Assembly (NCBI RefSeq): GCF_027924605.1
Contig: NZ_AP027042.1
Location: forward strand, 1 to 64,000
Reading direction: 5' to 3'
Source: Dyella sp. GSA-30
GTDB lineage: Bacteria > Pseudomonadota > Gammaproteobacteria > Xanthomonadales > Rhodanobacteraceae
DNA: 64,000 nucleotides
The notes under the pieces were generated by a model. It was not told the origin of the DNA, searched no databases, and saw only the letters and a program-made list of their open reading frames with translations. Of the stretch, positions 1-8,929 are shown piece by piece. Within the stretch, counting starts at the first letter, position 1. Every line of letters begins with the position of its first letter. A program made the translations under genes and the position numbers.

Positions 1-1
1 C

Positions 2-1033
2 GCCATCGGCGTCGTGGGCGGTCAGCTGGTGCGTCAGCCGCAGAACATGGACGAGGCGATTGTCACGGCGCAGATGCTCGAGTCGAAGGGTTACAACTAT
101 TCGTTGGGCATTGCGCAAGTCAATCGTAACAACCTCGGCAAGTACGGCCTGGACTCTTATGAAAAGGCGTTCTCGGTGTGTTCCAACCTGGCCGCCGGTT
201 CGCAGATTCTCGCCGAGTGCTACAACAGCTCCGGCGGCGATTGGGGCAAGGCCTTCAGCTGCTACTACTCGGGCAACTTCGTCACGGGCTATCGCACCGG
301 CTACGTCCAGAAAGTATTCGACTCGATCAATCGCACGGCGATGCTTGCCAGCAACACCGAACGCGTTACACCGATCCAGCTTGCCGGCGAGCAACCGGTC
401 AATCCGCGCGTGACGCCTCTGCCGACTGCAGCTCCCGCGGCAAGAGTCCAGGTACCGGCGACAGCCAATGGCGCGGCGTATCGTCTCGCGATCCGTAGTT
501 CGTTGATCGATACGGCGCTCAATACGCTGGTTTCGCCCGCAGTCGCTTCGGCGGCAGACATCGATCCCGCCGCGGCACAGGCTGCGGCGCAGTTGCAGGG
601 TACATCGCAGGCACCCAATCAGGCACAGGCTCAGGCGCCTGGAACTCCAGGCAATGGGCTGCAGCGAATGATGCAACAGGTCCAGCAGGCCAATTACCCC
701 AATCAGCCCCAACCTGCTGCCCCCATCAGCTCCATGCAGCAGATGATGCAGCAGGTCCAGCAGGCCAACTACGGCCCGGCGCAGGCACAAGCTCCCGCAA
801 ACCAGCCGATCGCACCGTCGGTTTCGCAACAACAAGCACCGACCATGGCCACCGCCGCCGGTACGGTGTCGCCCGACGATGTATTCGAGCCTCAGGTGCG
901 CGGACCCAACGACCCTGTGCAGAGTCAGCCACAGGCCGCCGCCCAACCCATGGCGGCTGGCCAGCAGGCAGCCCCCGCAGCCGATCAAGCAGATCTTCGA
1001 CAAGGAAACAGCGATGGTGCCTTTGTCTTTTGA
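2..1033 (+). CDS. virB1: VirB1 lytic transglycosylase, 5' end outside the window
   Basis: VirB1 proteins cut peptidoglycan in the periplasm so that the T4SS channel can cross the wall. The frame is open from base 2, so the N-terminus (signal peptide and probably the catalytic Glu) lies off the left edge; 343 residues are visible. The SLT fold is recognisable from the 'YSLGIAQVNRNN' motif followed by the usual helical region to about residue 105. The remainder is a long Ala/Gln/Pro-rich tail holding two copies of 'MMQQVQQANY' 25 residues apart. The gene precedes virB2, virB3 and virB4 as in the Xanthomonas X-T4SS locus. The family call rests on the SLT half-domain plus context. Confidence 0.85.
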   Translation, partial: AIGVVGGQLVRQPQNMDEAIVTAQMLESKGYNYSLGIAQVNRNNLGKYGLDSYEKAFSVCSNLAAGSQILAECYNSSGGDWGKAFSCYYSGNFVTGYRTGYVQKVFDSINRTAMLASNTERVTPIQLAGEQPVNPRVTPLPTAAPAARVQVPATANGAAYRLAIRSSLIDTALNTLVSPAVASAADIDPAAAQAAAQLQGTSQAPNQAQAQAPGTPGNGLQRMMQQVQQANYPNQPQPAAPISSMQQMMQQVQQANYGPAQAQAPANQPIAPSVSQQQAPTMATAAGTVSPDDVFEPQVRGPNDPVQSQPQAAAQPMAAGQQAAPAADQADLRQGNSDGAFVF

Positions 1034-1271
1034 ATATGCCGACCTGATCGCAGCCTATCGCCGCTACGCGCGACGGACGTGGCTCCATGTCGGCTTCGTT
1101 TTGCGTAGCGGAGGCCTGTCGCCCGCTACGTTGGCCTTCGGGCCGTCATGCTGCTCCGAGCTTCCGCTCGAAGCAGTTCGTAAAAACCAGCTGCTCATCA
1201 CGCAGCTTTTCTTGACATAACGGTTGACTCACAACGACACCGTTACCGAACTATTCAGAGGGAAATTCGAG

Positions 1272-1661
1272 ATGGCACCGTACTCCGACAACACCAAACG
1301 CCTGCTCAACTTCATGATCATGGGCACGATCCTTTGTCTCATTGCTCTGCCTGACCTGGCATTTGCGCAAAACAGTTTCCAGGACACAGGTAACAAGGTC
1401 TGCGGTTTCTTCGGCAGCATCAACAGCATCCTGAACATGTCGTCGATTGCCGTGGTGACTGCTGCGGTCGTGTTCTCTGGCTACCAGATTGCATTCGCGC
1501 ACAAGCGCATCGGTGATGTCGCTCCCGTCCTGATCGGTGGCGTGATGATCGGCGCAGCAGGCCAGATTGCAAAGATGGTCATCGGCGATACCGGCCAGAC
1601 CTGCAACAACGGCGGCACCACCACCATGATCGTGCAGCACCTGCTGAATCGCTATGCATAA
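1272..1661 (+). CDS. virB2: VirB2 pilin (first T4SS)
   Basis: Major pilin subunit of the T4SS. The 129-residue product has a long signal segment ending near 'LAFA' (about residue 32) and two hydrophobic helices (about 58-75 and 83-102) joined by a short polar loop, the standard VirB2 layout. Two cysteines in the mature part (in 'KVCGFF' and 'QTCNNG') could form a disulfide. I chose the ATG preceded by a GAGGG-type ribosome site rather than an upstream in-frame start. Its 3' end overlaps virB3 by 8 bases, so the two are probably translationally coupled. About 240 bases without a gene separate it from virB1. Confidence 0.9.
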   Translation: MAPYSDNTKRLLNFMIMGTILCLIALPDLAFAQNSFQDTGNKVCGFFGSINSILNMSSIAVVTAAVVFSGYQIAFAHKRIGDVAPVLIGGVMIGAAGQIAKMVIGDTGQTCNNGGTTTMIVQHLLNRYA

Positions 1662-1962
1662 GAACGCCATGTTTCGCGGCTGTACGCGCCCGCCGATGTT
1701 TATGGGGGTTCCTTACGTCCCCTTTTTCTTCGGCGCAGGCTCGTGCTTGTTGTTGGCCATGTATACCAATTTCTTCTATCTGATCCTGATACCGATCGTC
1801 ATATTCATCATGCGCCAGATGGCCAGACGCGATGAGTTGATTTTTCGGCTACTGGGTTTGCGGGTTCAGTTCCGCACTCGCGTACGCAATCTGCGAGAGA
1901 ACGATGGCATGTGGGTATTCACGCCTAACAACCACCGCGTTCCGGGCAAGGCGAAGAAGTAA
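1654..1962 (+). CDS. virB3: VirB3 inner-membrane protein (first T4SS)
   Basis: VirB3 is a small inner-membrane protein that works with VirB4 at the base of the T4SS. The 102-residue product begins with a short cytoplasmic stretch containing the family's 'GCTRPPMFMGVP' motif, then a hydrophobic hairpin (about residues 22-52), then a basic C-terminal tail. Length and motif match VirB3. It overlaps the end of virB2 and lies 66 bases before virB4, so it belongs to the same operon. Confidence 0.92.
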   Translation: MHKNAMFRGCTRPPMFMGVPYVPFFFGAGSCLLLAMYTNFFYLILIPIVIFIMRQMARRDELIFRLLGLRVQFRTRVRNLRENDGMWVFTPNNHRVPGKAKK

Positions 1963-2028
1963 GCGAAACATAGATCACCTGACCCAATCGTCAGGGTGTT
2001 TCTTCTGATAACGACGGTAATCGACATC

Positions 2029-4491
2029 ATGTTTAACCCAGACGCCCCCATTAGTGAGTTCATTCCGATCTCCACCCATGTCTCGCCGACTGTCGTCAAG
2101 ACGACGGGTGGCGATTACCTGATGGTGTGGCGTCTGGGTGGTTTACCGTTCGTCGGCCGTGAAGAGTGGGATCTCGAACACCGCCACAATAGTTTCAACC
2201 GCATGCTGCAGACCTTGCGTGCGCCGGACTTCGTCAATGTGGCTTTTTGGGTGCACGACCTGCGCCGACGCCGGCGCCTGAAGGACAACAGCCGCTTTAA
2301 CCAGAAGTTCAATCAGCAGATGTCCGATGCGTACTACAACGCATTATCGGCACAGAAGCTGATGCAGAACGAGCTTTATCTGACCATGTTGTACCGCCCC
2401 ATCGTGAGCGGTAAGCGCTTTGCCGAGAAATCCAGCGACGTAACCAAGCTGGAAGCGGAGCAACTGCAGGCGATCAACACCATCCAGGAACTGGCCGGCA
2501 ACGTCGAAGCGGTACTGAAAGACTACGCGCCTTATCGCCTGGGCATGTACGAGGCCGCCAACGGCATCGTTTTTTCCGAGATCCTGGAGTTCTACGGCTA
2601 CGTGCTCAACCGCATCGATGAACCGGTGCCGGTGTTGAAAGCACCCGTGTACGACTATCTTCCGGTAAGCAAGCAACGCTTCTCCGCCAAGACGGGGGAT
2701 TTTGTTCTGACCACGCCGGCCGGTGAAAATCACTTCGGTGCGATCCTGAACATCAAGGAATACACCGACGCGACATATCCAGGCATTTTGAACGGCTTGA
2801 AGTACCTGGACTTCGAGTACATCGTCACCCATTCCTTCAGCCCCATGGGCCGTCATGACGCGCTCAAGGCGCTGGACCGCACCAAGGGCATGATGGTGTC
2901 CTCAGGCGACAAAGCCTTCAGCCAGATCGCCGAACTCGATCAGGCCATGGACCAGCTTGCCTCAGGCAACTTCGTACTCGGCGAATATCACTTTACGATC
3001 GCGATTTACGCACCCAGCCAGGATGCCTTGTCGCAGCAGATCGCCGCCACTCGTGCAGAGCTTTCCAATGCCGGCTTCGTGACGGTGAAAGAAGATCTCG
3101 CAGTGACGTCAGCTTTCTATGCGCAGCTTCCCGGCAACTGGAAGTACCGCACACGTCTGGCCAACGTGAGCTCCTTGAACTTCCTTGGCCTGTCTCCCCT
3201 GCACAATTTCGCCACTGGCAAAAAAGAAAACAATCCGTGGGGCGATTGCGTCACCACGTTGCAGACCACCAACGGCCAGGCTTATTACTTCAACTTCCAC
3301 GCCACGCATCCGGCCGAAAATTCGCTGGGTGAGAAGGCCATCGCCAACACCATGGTGATCGGCAAATCCGGTACCGGTAAAACCGCACTGATCAACTTCC
3401 TGCTCAGTCAGGTACAAAAGTTGAAGCCCTCGCCCACGATCTTTTTCTTCGATAAGGATCGCGGCGCGGAAATTTTCGTGCGCGCCTGCGGCGGCAACTA
3501 CCTCGCGCTGGAAAACGGCAAGCCTACCGGCTTCAACCCCTTCCATTGCGATCGTAACGAAGGCAACGTGCAGTTCCTTGCCGACCTGATCAAAGTGCTG
3601 GCCGGCAAAAGCGTCTATTCTTCGCGTGAGGAAGAAGACATCTTCCGCGCCGTCGAAAATATGCTCGACACGCCCCAGCACCTGCGCAACATGACGAACT
3701 TCCAGAAGAGCCTGCCCAACATGGGCGATGACGGCCTGTTCGTGCGCATGAAGAAATGGACCGCCGGCAATTCGCTGGGCTGGGTGTTCGACAACCCGGT
3801 CGACACCATCGACCTGCAGAAAGCCAACATCATCGGCTTCGACTACACCGATATCATCGACAACGCTGAAGTGCGTGCGCCGGTCATCAACTACTTGCTG
3901 CACCGTCTGGAAGAGCTGATCGACGGCCGTCCACTGATCTACGTCATGGATGAGTTCTGGAAGATCCTCGACGGCAAGGGCGGCCTCAAAGAGTTCGCCA
4001 AGAACAAGCAGAAGACCATCCGTAAACAGAACGGCTTAGGGATTTTCGCCACGCAGAGTCCGGAAGATGCGCTGGCCAGTGACATCGCCGCGTCGTTGAT
4101 CGAGCAGACGGCCACCATGATCCTGCTGCCCAACCCGAACGCCAGCCGTGAAGACTATATCGAGGGCTTGAAGCTCACCGACGCCGAGTATCAGGTGGTA
4201 GTCAGCCTTGACGAGCGCTCGCGCTGCTTCCTGGTCAAGCAAGGCCATGCTTCGTCCGTCTGCCAATTGAACCTGCGTGGCCTCGACGATGCGCTTTCGG
4301 TAATTTCCGCATCCACGGACAACATCGAAATCATGCACGAAGTATTGCAGCAGCGCGCCGTGGCCGAGGGTGTCAAGCCCGACGATCTGCGACCGGAACA
4401 GTGGCTGCAGGTGTTTTACGATAACCGCAAGGGTAGCGGTAAGCGCAAGGCGACGACCGAAGCGCGCGATACCCGATCGGCGACGATGTAA
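2029..4491 (+). CDS. virB4: VirB4 ATPase (first T4SS)
   Basis: Large cytoplasmic or membrane-bound ATPase that powers T4SS assembly and substrate transfer. The 820-residue product shows Walker A 'GKSGTGKT' at 445-452 and Walker B 'YVMDEFW' with DE at 641-642, separated by the usual VirB4/CagE region. I placed the start at the ATG giving 'MFNPDAPIS'; an in-frame GTG 33 bases upstream is possible. The neighbours virB2 and virB3 fix the family. A putative immunity/effector cassette follows directly, which is common for the bacteria-killing X-T4SS. Confidence 0.95.
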   Translation: MFNPDAPISEFIPISTHVSPTVVKTTGGDYLMVWRLGGLPFVGREEWDLEHRHNSFNRMLQTLRAPDFVNVAFWVHDLRRRRRLKDNSRFNQKFNQQMSDAYYNALSAQKLMQNELYLTMLYRPIVSGKRFAEKSSDVTKLEAEQLQAINTIQELAGNVEAVLKDYAPYRLGMYEAANGIVFSEILEFYGYVLNRIDEPVPVLKAPVYDYLPVSKQRFSAKTGDFVLTTPAGENHFGAILNIKEYTDATYPGILNGLKYLDFEYIVTHSFSPMGRHDALKALDRTKGMMVSSGDKAFSQIAELDQAMDQLASGNFVLGEYHFTIAIYAPSQDALSQQIAATRAELSNAGFVTVKEDLAVTSAFYAQLPGNWKYRTRLANVSSLNFLGLSPLHNFATGKKENNPWGDCVTTLQTTNGQAYYFNFHATHPAENSLGEKAIANTMVIGKSGTGKTALINFLLSQVQKLKPSPTIFFFDKDRGAEIFVRACGGNYLALENGKPTGFNPFHCDRNEGNVQFLADLIKVLAGKSVYSSREEEDIFRAVENMLDTPQHLRNMTNFQKSLPNMGDDGLFVRMKKWTAGNSLGWVFDNPVDTIDLQKANIIGFDYTDIIDNAEVRAPVINYLLHRLEELIDGRPLIYVMDEFWKILDGKGGLKEFAKNKQKTIRKQNGLGIFATQSPEDALASDIAASLIEQTATMILLPNPNASREDYIEGLKLTDAEYQVVVSLDERSRCFLVKQGHASSVCQLNLRGLDDALSVISASTDNIEIMHEVLQQRAVAEGVKPDDLRPEQWLQVFYDNRKGSGKRKATTEARDTRSATM

Positions 4492-4587
4492 CGCAAGCAA
4501 AAGCCAGGTGGGCTGCAATGAGTACTAACCCGGAGGTTGCGCCACCGGAGGCGTAAAAACAGCAGCCCACGGGACTTTTGCGAAGGA

Positions 4588-5211
4588 ATGCCGGTGTATT
4601 CGATCAGCGTCAACAAAACGAGCCTTGGGCTGATTTGTGCGGCGTCTTTTGCGTGGGGGGCCGCACACTCCCAACCCGCACCTGCATCGACCAGCCAGGC
4701 CGGCCACCCAGCGCGATCCGAAGCGGCCGACCTGCCCGGCTCGGTTTCCGGATTGCCGGGAGTCGTTTGCAGTCGCCAGAAAGAAGGCTGGGACCTGCAA
4801 TGCAAGTACGGACATTTCGAGATTGCCACCTATCCTGACGGCTGCGGCGCTCACGGCTTCTACGGCATGGTGTACGCCACAGTATCGTCGTCCGTTCTCG
4901 TGCAGGATAGCTTTCCGAACGGACGCGTCGTGGCGAAATTGCACGATGAACAACTGGTTTGCGCCACCGCGGAAGCACGCGTTGCCGGCCACAATGACGT
5001 CGTCTGGTATTACCTGAAAGCCATACCACGCGACAGCGTAAAAGCATGCAAGGGCAAATCGATATGCGGGCCAGAGAATCTGCCTGTCGATTGGGCCACG
5101 CCGACGCAGGGAGCCTCTTGTCGCGTGGGCACCGATGGCAACTATACGGGCGCTTGTGCAACAGGCTGGGTAAAGGCTGAGAATTTCAGCGAGTTCTCCA
5201 ACGGGCTTTAA
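4588..5211 (+). CDS. Putative periplasmic immunity protein (X-Tfi) for the next effector
   Basis: The 207-residue product has an N-terminal hydrophobic export signal (about residues 7-25, 'LGLICAASFAWGAAHS') and then a Cys-rich domain with eight cysteines, an even number suggesting four disulfides in the periplasm. I recognise no known domain. It ends 31 bases before a peptidoglycan-targeting XVIPCD effector. In known X-T4SS loci the periplasmic or lipoprotein antitoxin is encoded directly upstream of its effector, so an immunity role is inferred from position and localisation. A VirB5-like role is an alternative because no virB5 is seen in this part of the locus, but the Cys-rich composition does not resemble VirB5. 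Confidence 0.6.
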   Translation: MPVYSISVNKTSLGLICAASFAWGAAHSQPAPASTSQAGHPARSEAADLPGSVSGLPGVVCSRQKEGWDLQCKYGHFEIATYPDGCGAHGFYGMVYATVSSSVLVQDSFPNGRVVAKLHDEQLVCATAEARVAGHNDVVWYYLKAIPRDSVKACKGKSICGPENLPVDWATPTQGASCRVGTDGNYTGACATGWVKAENFSEFSNGL

Positions 5212-5242
5212 CGATATTGATCGATCGATAGCTGGAGGCTGT

Positions 5243-6574
5243 ATGGGTCGCGAGATCTTTGAAGAAGCATATCGCCACTTCACACAAGAGGGGCGGCGTT
5301 ACGAATACGGCCGCGGCGACATCTCACTGAGAAACCATTCACCGAATGGTCGTTCCGACACTAGCCGTACCGAACAAGACCGGGATGGCGATGGCTTGCG
5401 CGGCGTGGATTGCTCCTCGCTAGTGTGGCGCGGGTTGCGCAATGCCGGCTACGACGTCGGCAAGACACCTTTCGCTACCTCGCAATTATTCGAAGGCAAG
5501 CGCGCCACATCGTATGCGCGCGAGCATTTCGATGTGATTTCCGCAGCCGATGCAAGCCGCCCGCATGGCGCGCTGCAGAAGGGCGATATCATCATGTTCC
5601 GCAGTGGACATGGCCAGCACGTGGGCATCTTCAGCGGTTACGACGCGCAGGGAAATATCCAGTTCTTCGGCTCCCAGGTGAGCACCGGACCCGCTCTGGT
5701 AACTACAGGAACACGTCCTGGTGGTTACTGGAACGGAGGCGATTTTGAGATTGTCGGCGCATTGCGCGCAAAGCCCGAGTTCCAGGTCCGCAAGCCATTG
5801 CACGAAGCGAGCACCGCGCCGGTGGCGGGCACACCTCAGCGCCCGACCGAAACGCGGAACCAACGCGAAGAGGAGGTTGCTCCATCACACGCCAAACTGG
5901 AACAGGGCGCGCGTGGAGATAACGTGCGCAAGCTGCAATCCGACCTTGTCCGGCTCGGCTATGGCGCCACAGCGGGCCGCGAATTACAGGTCGACGGCGA
6001 GTACGGCCCGCTTACAGCTGCCGCAGTGAGTCGATTTCAGGACGATCGCCGTCTGCACGTCGACGGAATAGCCGACACGCAAACATGCGACGCGATCCGC
6101 CGGGATGTCCTCACTAGCGCTGCCGGAGCGCAGCTGGATAACACTGCGCATCCCGATCATGCGCTTTACAAGCAAGCACTCGGTGCCGTACGTAAATTGG
6201 ACGAACAGCACCAGCGCGATTCCGGTGAGCACAGCGAAAACCTGGCAGCTGCAGTGACTGTTGCCGCACGACGCGAAGGGTTGAGCAAAATCGATCACGT
6301 CATCCTGAGCGAAGACAAGGCGCATACATATGCCGTGCAAGGCGAGATCGACTCGCCTCTCAAGCGGATTGCCGGGGTATCGACCGCGGAAGCCGCTGAT
6401 ACGCCGATCAAGGCCAGCAGCGCAGCGTTGGAAATGCTCAACAGCGTTGACGAAGATCGACGAATACAACTGGAACGTCACGGGCATGTTATCGAGGTCA
6501 TCAAGGAACTCCGCGCGGAGCGCCAGGCCGAGCGCGAAGCCCATCCCACGCCCCGTATGACGCACGAGCGATAG
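5243..6574 (+). CDS. X-T4SS effector: NlpC/P60-like peptidase, PG-binding domain and XVIPCD
   Basis: Predicted antibacterial toxin injected into rival cells to cut their cell wall. The 443 residues divide into three parts. Residues 1-180 form a cysteine peptidase/amidase-like domain with the putative nucleophile in 'GVDCSSL' (Cys57) and the His in 'GHGQHVGIF' (His123/126), resembling NlpC/P60 or CHAP enzymes. Residues about 218-288 form a peptidoglycan-binding domain type 1 ('GARGDNVRKLQ...VDGEYGP'). From about residue 300 comes an XVIPCD, recognised by 'AHPDHALY', 'IDHVILS' and 'AVQGEIDSP', which recruits effectors to VirD4. The start ATG has a strong GGAGG site. There is no signal peptide, as expected for a T4SS substrate. 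Confidence 0.88.
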   Translation: MGREIFEEAYRHFTQEGRRYEYGRGDISLRNHSPNGRSDTSRTEQDRDGDGLRGVDCSSLVWRGLRNAGYDVGKTPFATSQLFEGKRATSYAREHFDVISAADASRPHGALQKGDIIMFRSGHGQHVGIFSGYDAQGNIQFFGSQVSTGPALVTTGTRPGGYWNGGDFEIVGALRAKPEFQVRKPLHEASTAPVAGTPQRPTETRNQREEEVAPSHAKLEQGARGDNVRKLQSDLVRLGYGATAGRELQVDGEYGPLTAAAVSRFQDDRRLHVDGIADTQTCDAIRRDVLTSAAGAQLDNTAHPDHALYKQALGAVRKLDEQHQRDSGEHSENLAAAVTVAARREGLSKIDHVILSEDKAHTYAVQGEIDSPLKRIAGVSTAEAADTPIKASSAALEMLNSVDEDRRIQLERHGHVIEVIKELRAERQAEREAHPTPRMTHER

Positions 6575-6643
6575 GATGACCCTCGGCAGACACTCCGAGC
6601 ACGCCCGCCTCTGCATCGTCCGAGGCAGCAAGGAGATATCGAC

Positions 6644-7246
6644 ATGTATTACGCACAAGGCTTGCGCCGTGCGCTTGCCGTGCTGGCTTTCGGCTTTCTC
6701 ACTTCGGCTTATGCAACCGCTATGAAAAACCCCGCGATCAAACACAATCCGACACCGAAAAAACGCTACGACATCACCCTGACGGTCGATGGCGCGCCCG
6801 GTCCGTTCGATTCGATCACCGGGTTCGTGGAATACAAGGTCACCAACGACGAATGCGTCCCGCTCGAGCCGGTCAGCGGCGCCACGATCGCACCGGAAGA
6901 GAAGGTGCCGGTGGTGTTCAAGCACGAAGCGGGCAATGTCTATATCGGCGCGATCTACGCCGATCTGATGCAGGACGAGGATTATTACGGGCTCGGGATC
7001 TGCCACTGGCAGGTCGTTGCCGCTTCGGCAGTGCTGAAGAATAACGCGGTGGAGTTCAGCCCGGCCATTTTTCATAAGGACATCGAAGCGCAACACACGG
7101 TGCCGACGTACTTCGTCAAAGGCGATTACACCGATAACACCAAACCGCATAGCGCCTTCGGTACCACCAACCGCTCGCTCTTTCAGCCCGAGTCGCGCAC
7201 CGACGTATTTACGGTCACGCTCGCCGCCAAGGAAGATTTCCAATGA
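6644..7246 (+). CDS. Putative periplasmic immunity protein (X-Tfi) for the lipase effector
   Basis: The 200-residue product has an N-terminal signal peptide (about residues 8-25, 'ALAVLAFGFLTSAYA') and no other membrane segment, so it is probably periplasmic. No domain is recognised. The start has a good ribosome site (AAGGAGA). Its stop overlaps the start of the lipase effector by four bases (ATGA), so the pair is translationally coupled. The inferred function is to neutralise the downstream phospholipase/lipase toxin in the producer's own periplasm, based on coupling, export signal and the standard order of X-T4SS immunity/effector pairs. Confidence 0.65.
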   Translation: MYYAQGLRRALAVLAFGFLTSAYATAMKNPAIKHNPTPKKRYDITLTVDGAPGPFDSITGFVEYKVTNDECVPLEPVSGATIAPEEKVPVVFKHEAGNVYIGAIYADLMQDEDYYGLGICHWQVVAASAVLKNNAVEFSPAIFHKDIEAQHTVPTYFVKGDYTDNTKPHSAFGTTNRSLFQPESRTDVFTVTLAAKEDFQ

Positions 7247-8856
7247 CGCTCAGTGCAACCGACTACGCCCTGCTGTCGCAGGACTCGTACAAGACACGCG
7301 AGAACAATAGCAAGGTCGAGCTTGGCGGCGTCTCGTACCGGGTGATGGATCATATGAACGATCCGGTCACCGGCTACCAGGGCACCGCCTACCAGCGCCT
7401 GGATACCGGCGAGGTGGTCATTGCCCATCGCGGCACCGAACAGGTGATACGCGATGGCGTCATCACCGACGGCGGCATGGTGCTGACGGGCCTGAACCTG
7501 CAGATGGGCGATGCAGTGGCCTTCACCAAGCGTGTCATGGATGAAGCCAAAAGCGACGCCGCGAAGGGACATTACACCGCCGATGTGACGGTTACCGGGC
7601 ATTCGCTAGGTGGCACGCTGGCCGAAGCCACCGCCTATAAATTCGGGCTGCACGGCCAGACCTTCAATGCCTACGGCGCGGCTGGCCTGCTCGAGGGCAT
7701 TCCCAAGGGCGGCAATCAAGTCATCGATAACGTGCGCGCTACCGACGTGGTGAGCGCGGCGAGCGCGCATTTCGGCGAAGTCCGTACCTTTGCCGTGCAA
7801 CAGGATATCGACAAGCTCACCAAGGATGGCTACCGCGACAACAGTACCGCGTTCAGCCTGCGCAACCCTATCGCCGTGGCGGCCACCAGCCTGAGTGCGC
7901 ACGCGATCGATAATTTCGTGCCCAATGGCAAGACGCTCGGTCAATCGATCATGTCGCCGGAAAACGAAGCGCGTTATGAGGCGCACAAGGGCATGATCGA
8001 TCGGTACAGGACTGACGTAATGGATGCTCGCACGGTCATTTCGGCGGGTTGGGAAATTCCCAGGGCCGTCGTGCACGGCGCGGAATCGCTGGAGCATGCC
8101 GCCGCGCAAAAACTCGCCCAGACTTACGATGCGCTGCATAAGACCGCGGAGAATATCGGCCACAAGGTATCTGAGGTAGCGCACCATACGGTGGATCGGA
8201 TCGAACATGCGGTCGACGCGGCTCGCAAGACGGTGACCGACGACCTGTCCAAGGGCGCGCACTTTGTCGAGCAAACCGCACAAAAGGTCGGCCATGATGC
8301 GGTTCAAGCCTTCGATGCCGCAAAGCACGCCATCGGCGAGAAATTACATGAAGCCTCGGAGGCTTTGGACGCGGCTCGCAAGAACGTAAGCGACAAGGCG
8401 TCGCAGGTCTTCGATACGCTGCGCCATCCCTCCCACCTGTTTGAAAACAATACGCCCGGTAAGCCGACCGCCCAGCTCGACCAGGCCGCTCATCCGGACC
8501 ACGCCATGTTCAACCAGGCGTTACAGGGCGTGCATCGGCTCGATGCGGCCCACAGCCGCACACCCGATCAAGGTAGCAGCAACTTGGCAGGCGCACTGGT
8601 GGTCGCCGCCAAACAGGACGGCATGAGCCAGATCAACCATGTCGCCCTGAGCGACGACGGATCGCGCGCTTTCGCCGTCCAGGGCGATCTCAATTCGCCG
8701 TTCAAACAGATTGCCGACGTTCACACGCAGCAGGCCATGGCGACCCCGCTGGACAAGAGCACACAATCGTTACAGCAGATCGACCAGCACCAGCGGGCGC
8801 AAGCGTCTCAACACGAACAAACCCAGCAACAGAACCCTTCCATGCGCATGACGTGA
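7243..8856 (+). CDS. X-T4SS effector: class 3 lipase with XVIPCD
   Basis: Predicted membrane-attacking toxin of 537 residues. An alpha/beta-hydrolase lipase domain of class 3 occupies roughly residues 1-230, with the nucleophile elbow 'GHSLGG' at 119-124 (Ser121) and the family's 'IAHRGTE' motif near 60-66. Residues about 265-405 form a long Ala/Lys/Asp/His-rich amphipathic helical stretch resembling LEA or apolipoprotein repeats. An XVIPCD starts at residue 416 ('AHPDHAMFNQ', 'INHVALS', 'AVQGDLNSP'), followed by a Gln-rich tail. The XVIPCD is clearly homologous to that of the preceding effector. There is no signal peptide. virD4 follows 73 bases downstream. Confidence 0.9.
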   Translation: MTLSATDYALLSQDSYKTRENNSKVELGGVSYRVMDHMNDPVTGYQGTAYQRLDTGEVVIAHRGTEQVIRDGVITDGGMVLTGLNLQMGDAVAFTKRVMDEAKSDAAKGHYTADVTVTGHSLGGTLAEATAYKFGLHGQTFNAYGAAGLLEGIPKGGNQVIDNVRATDVVSAASAHFGEVRTFAVQQDIDKLTKDGYRDNSTAFSLRNPIAVAATSLSAHAIDNFVPNGKTLGQSIMSPENEARYEAHKGMIDRYRTDVMDARTVISAGWEIPRAVVHGAESLEHAAAQKLAQTYDALHKTAENIGHKVSEVAHHTVDRIEHAVDAARKTVTDDLSKGAHFVEQTAQKVGHDAVQAFDAAKHAIGEKLHEASEALDAARKNVSDKASQVFDTLRHPSHLFENNTPGKPTAQLDQAAHPDHAMFNQALQGVHRLDAAHSRTPDQGSSNLAGALVVAAKQDGMSQINHVALSDDGSRAFAVQGDLNSPFKQIADVHTQQAMATPLDKSTQSLQQIDQHQRAQASQHEQTQQQNPSMRMT

Positions 8857-8929
8857 TCGGCTTGATGCGCGAGAATGGCGTCATTCAGAGGAGGCCCCGT
8901 CAGGGGGCGACATTTCAGGGCAGGATTTC

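Noticed and set aside
1212-1240. TTGACA upstream of virB2 as a -35 box
   Set aside because: No acceptable -10 box lies at 16-18 bases. The operon promoter may be elsewhere.
4537-4587. Upstream start for the putative first immunity protein
   Set aside because: It adds a basic stretch before the signal peptide and has a poorer ribosome site than the ATG at 4588.
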